Below are positions 4,825-5,124 of a stretch of 5,124 bases of DNA, one piece after another (positions within the stretch are counted from its first letter, which is position 1; each line of letters starts with the position of its first letter). The notes beneath the pieces are model-generated. The model was not told where the DNA came from and did not search any database. It saw only the letters and a list, made by a program, of their open reading frames with translations. The DNA is taken from NCBI GenBank assembly GCA_027030565.1, contig JALVEU010000046.1, positions 1-5,124 of the forward strand, written 5' to 3'. A program made the position numbers and the translations under genes. This DNA comes from Gammaproteobacteria bacterium (GTDB taxonomy: Bacteria > Pseudomonadota > Gammaproteobacteria > JAJDOJ01).

Positions 4825-5124
4825 ATGACACCAATCACCACGAGACTGCTCGCCGCTTCAGCCGCAATCCTGCTCACCGCCCCCGGCCTCGCCCCGGCTG
4901 CGAGTCCCGGTGGCGGTCCCGGACCTCAGGCCGGCCCCAGCCCGCAGCAGATGCAGCAAATGATGCAGCGCCGCGCCATGATGCAGAACATGATGCAGCA
5001 GGGCCCCAAGGGCGGTCCCGGGCCTCAGGCCGGCCCCAGCCCCCAGCAGATGCAGCAGATGATGCAGCGCCGCGCCATGATGCAGAACATGATGCAGCAG
5101 GGCCCCAAGGGCGGCCCCGGGCCT
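4825..5124 (+). CDS. Secreted Met/Gln/Gly/Pro-rich tandem-repeat protein (3' end outside window)
   Basis: I do not recognise a named family. The first 100 codons are visible. Residues 1-25 form a plausible Sec signal peptide: Arg7, a hydrophobic Leu/Ala core (8-19), then APA before Ala26. The mature part, from about residue 26, is made only of Ala, Ser, Pro, Gly, Gln, Met, Arg, Asn and Lys, with no acidic, aromatic, His or Cys residue visible. From residue 30 it is a 33-residue repeat: a Gly/Pro linker (GPKGGPGPQAGPSP across the junction) followed by a helix-prone QQMQQMMQRRAMMQNMMQQ with seven Met. Paired Met recur at 3-7-residue steps. Net charge is positive. Met-rich exported segments are known in copper and silver handling proteins, so metal binding is possible; oxidant scavenging or a structural role is equally open. 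That it is a gene is well supported by ribosome binding site, signal peptide and in-phase repeats. Confidence 0.82.
   Translation, partial: MTPITTRLLAASAAILLTAPGLAPAASPGGGPGPQAGPSPQQMQQMMQRRAMMQNMMQQGPKGGPGPQAGPSPQQMQQMMQRRAMMQNMMQQGPKGGPGP
4912..5124 (+). repeat. In-frame 99-bp tandem repeat (two full units plus start of a third)
   Basis: Unit 1 spans 4912-5010, unit 2 spans 5011-5109, and unit 3 begins at 5110 and is cut by the window edge after 15 bases. Units 1 and 2 differ at three of 99 bases (at 4923, 4944 and 4959), all third codon positions and all synonymous. The visible part of unit 3 differs from unit 2 at one base, also synonymous. The period is exactly 33 codons, so changes in copy number keep the frame. 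The total copy number is unknown. Confidence 0.95.

Noticed and set aside
4912..5124. CRISPR array or mobile element suggested by the regular repeat
   Set aside because: The 99-bp units are directly adjacent with no spacers, are exactly in codon phase and lie inside a signal-peptide gene, so they are a protein-coding tandem repeat.

Overview
The window looks like chromosomal DNA of a GC-rich gammaproteobacterium. The gene content (ftsK divergent from trxB, then a FemAB-like acyltransferase gene, then aat) matches a neighbourhood I know from Pseudomonas and from Chromatiales/Ectothiorhodospiraceae-type genomes. The exact genus cannot be told from the sequence. No RNA gene, CRISPR array, insertion sequence or phage gene is visible.

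Layout. Positions 1-929 (minus strand) hold the 5' end of ftsK: the four-helix membrane anchor, a short charged linker and the first residues of the motor region. A 313-base divergent intergenic region (930-1242) carries a fairly convincing sigma-70-like promoter for ftsK and a weaker candidate for trxB. On the plus strand, trxB (1243-2217), a PF04339/FemAB-like acyltransferase gene (2214-3368) and aat (3365-4108) form a tight operon. Both internal junctions are 4-base GTGA overlaps, so the downstream genes start with GTG inside the preceding stop context. After a 155-base gap comes a DUF302 protein gene (4264-4653). After a 171-base leader with two hairpins comes the start of a gene (4825 to beyond the window) for a secreted Met/Gln/Gly/Pro-rich protein built from a 99-bp (33-residue) tandem repeat.

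How the genes relate. FtsK (chromosome segregation and division), thioredoxin reductase (cytoplasmic thiol reduction) and leucyl/phenylalanyl-tRNA-protein transferase (N-degron tagging for ClpS/ClpAP) are housekeeping genes. In many relatives aat is followed by the arginyl/leucyl-transferase gene ate (bpt), then infA and clpA. Here that slot holds DUF302 and the repeat gene instead. The variable, least explained part of the window is therefore 4109-5124. The most interesting object is the exported methionine-rich repeat protein: its repeat units differ only at synonymous positions, and its visible mature part uses only nine amino-acid types. A metal-binding (Cu(I)/Ag(I)) or oxidant-scavenging role is a hypothesis, not something the sequence proves.
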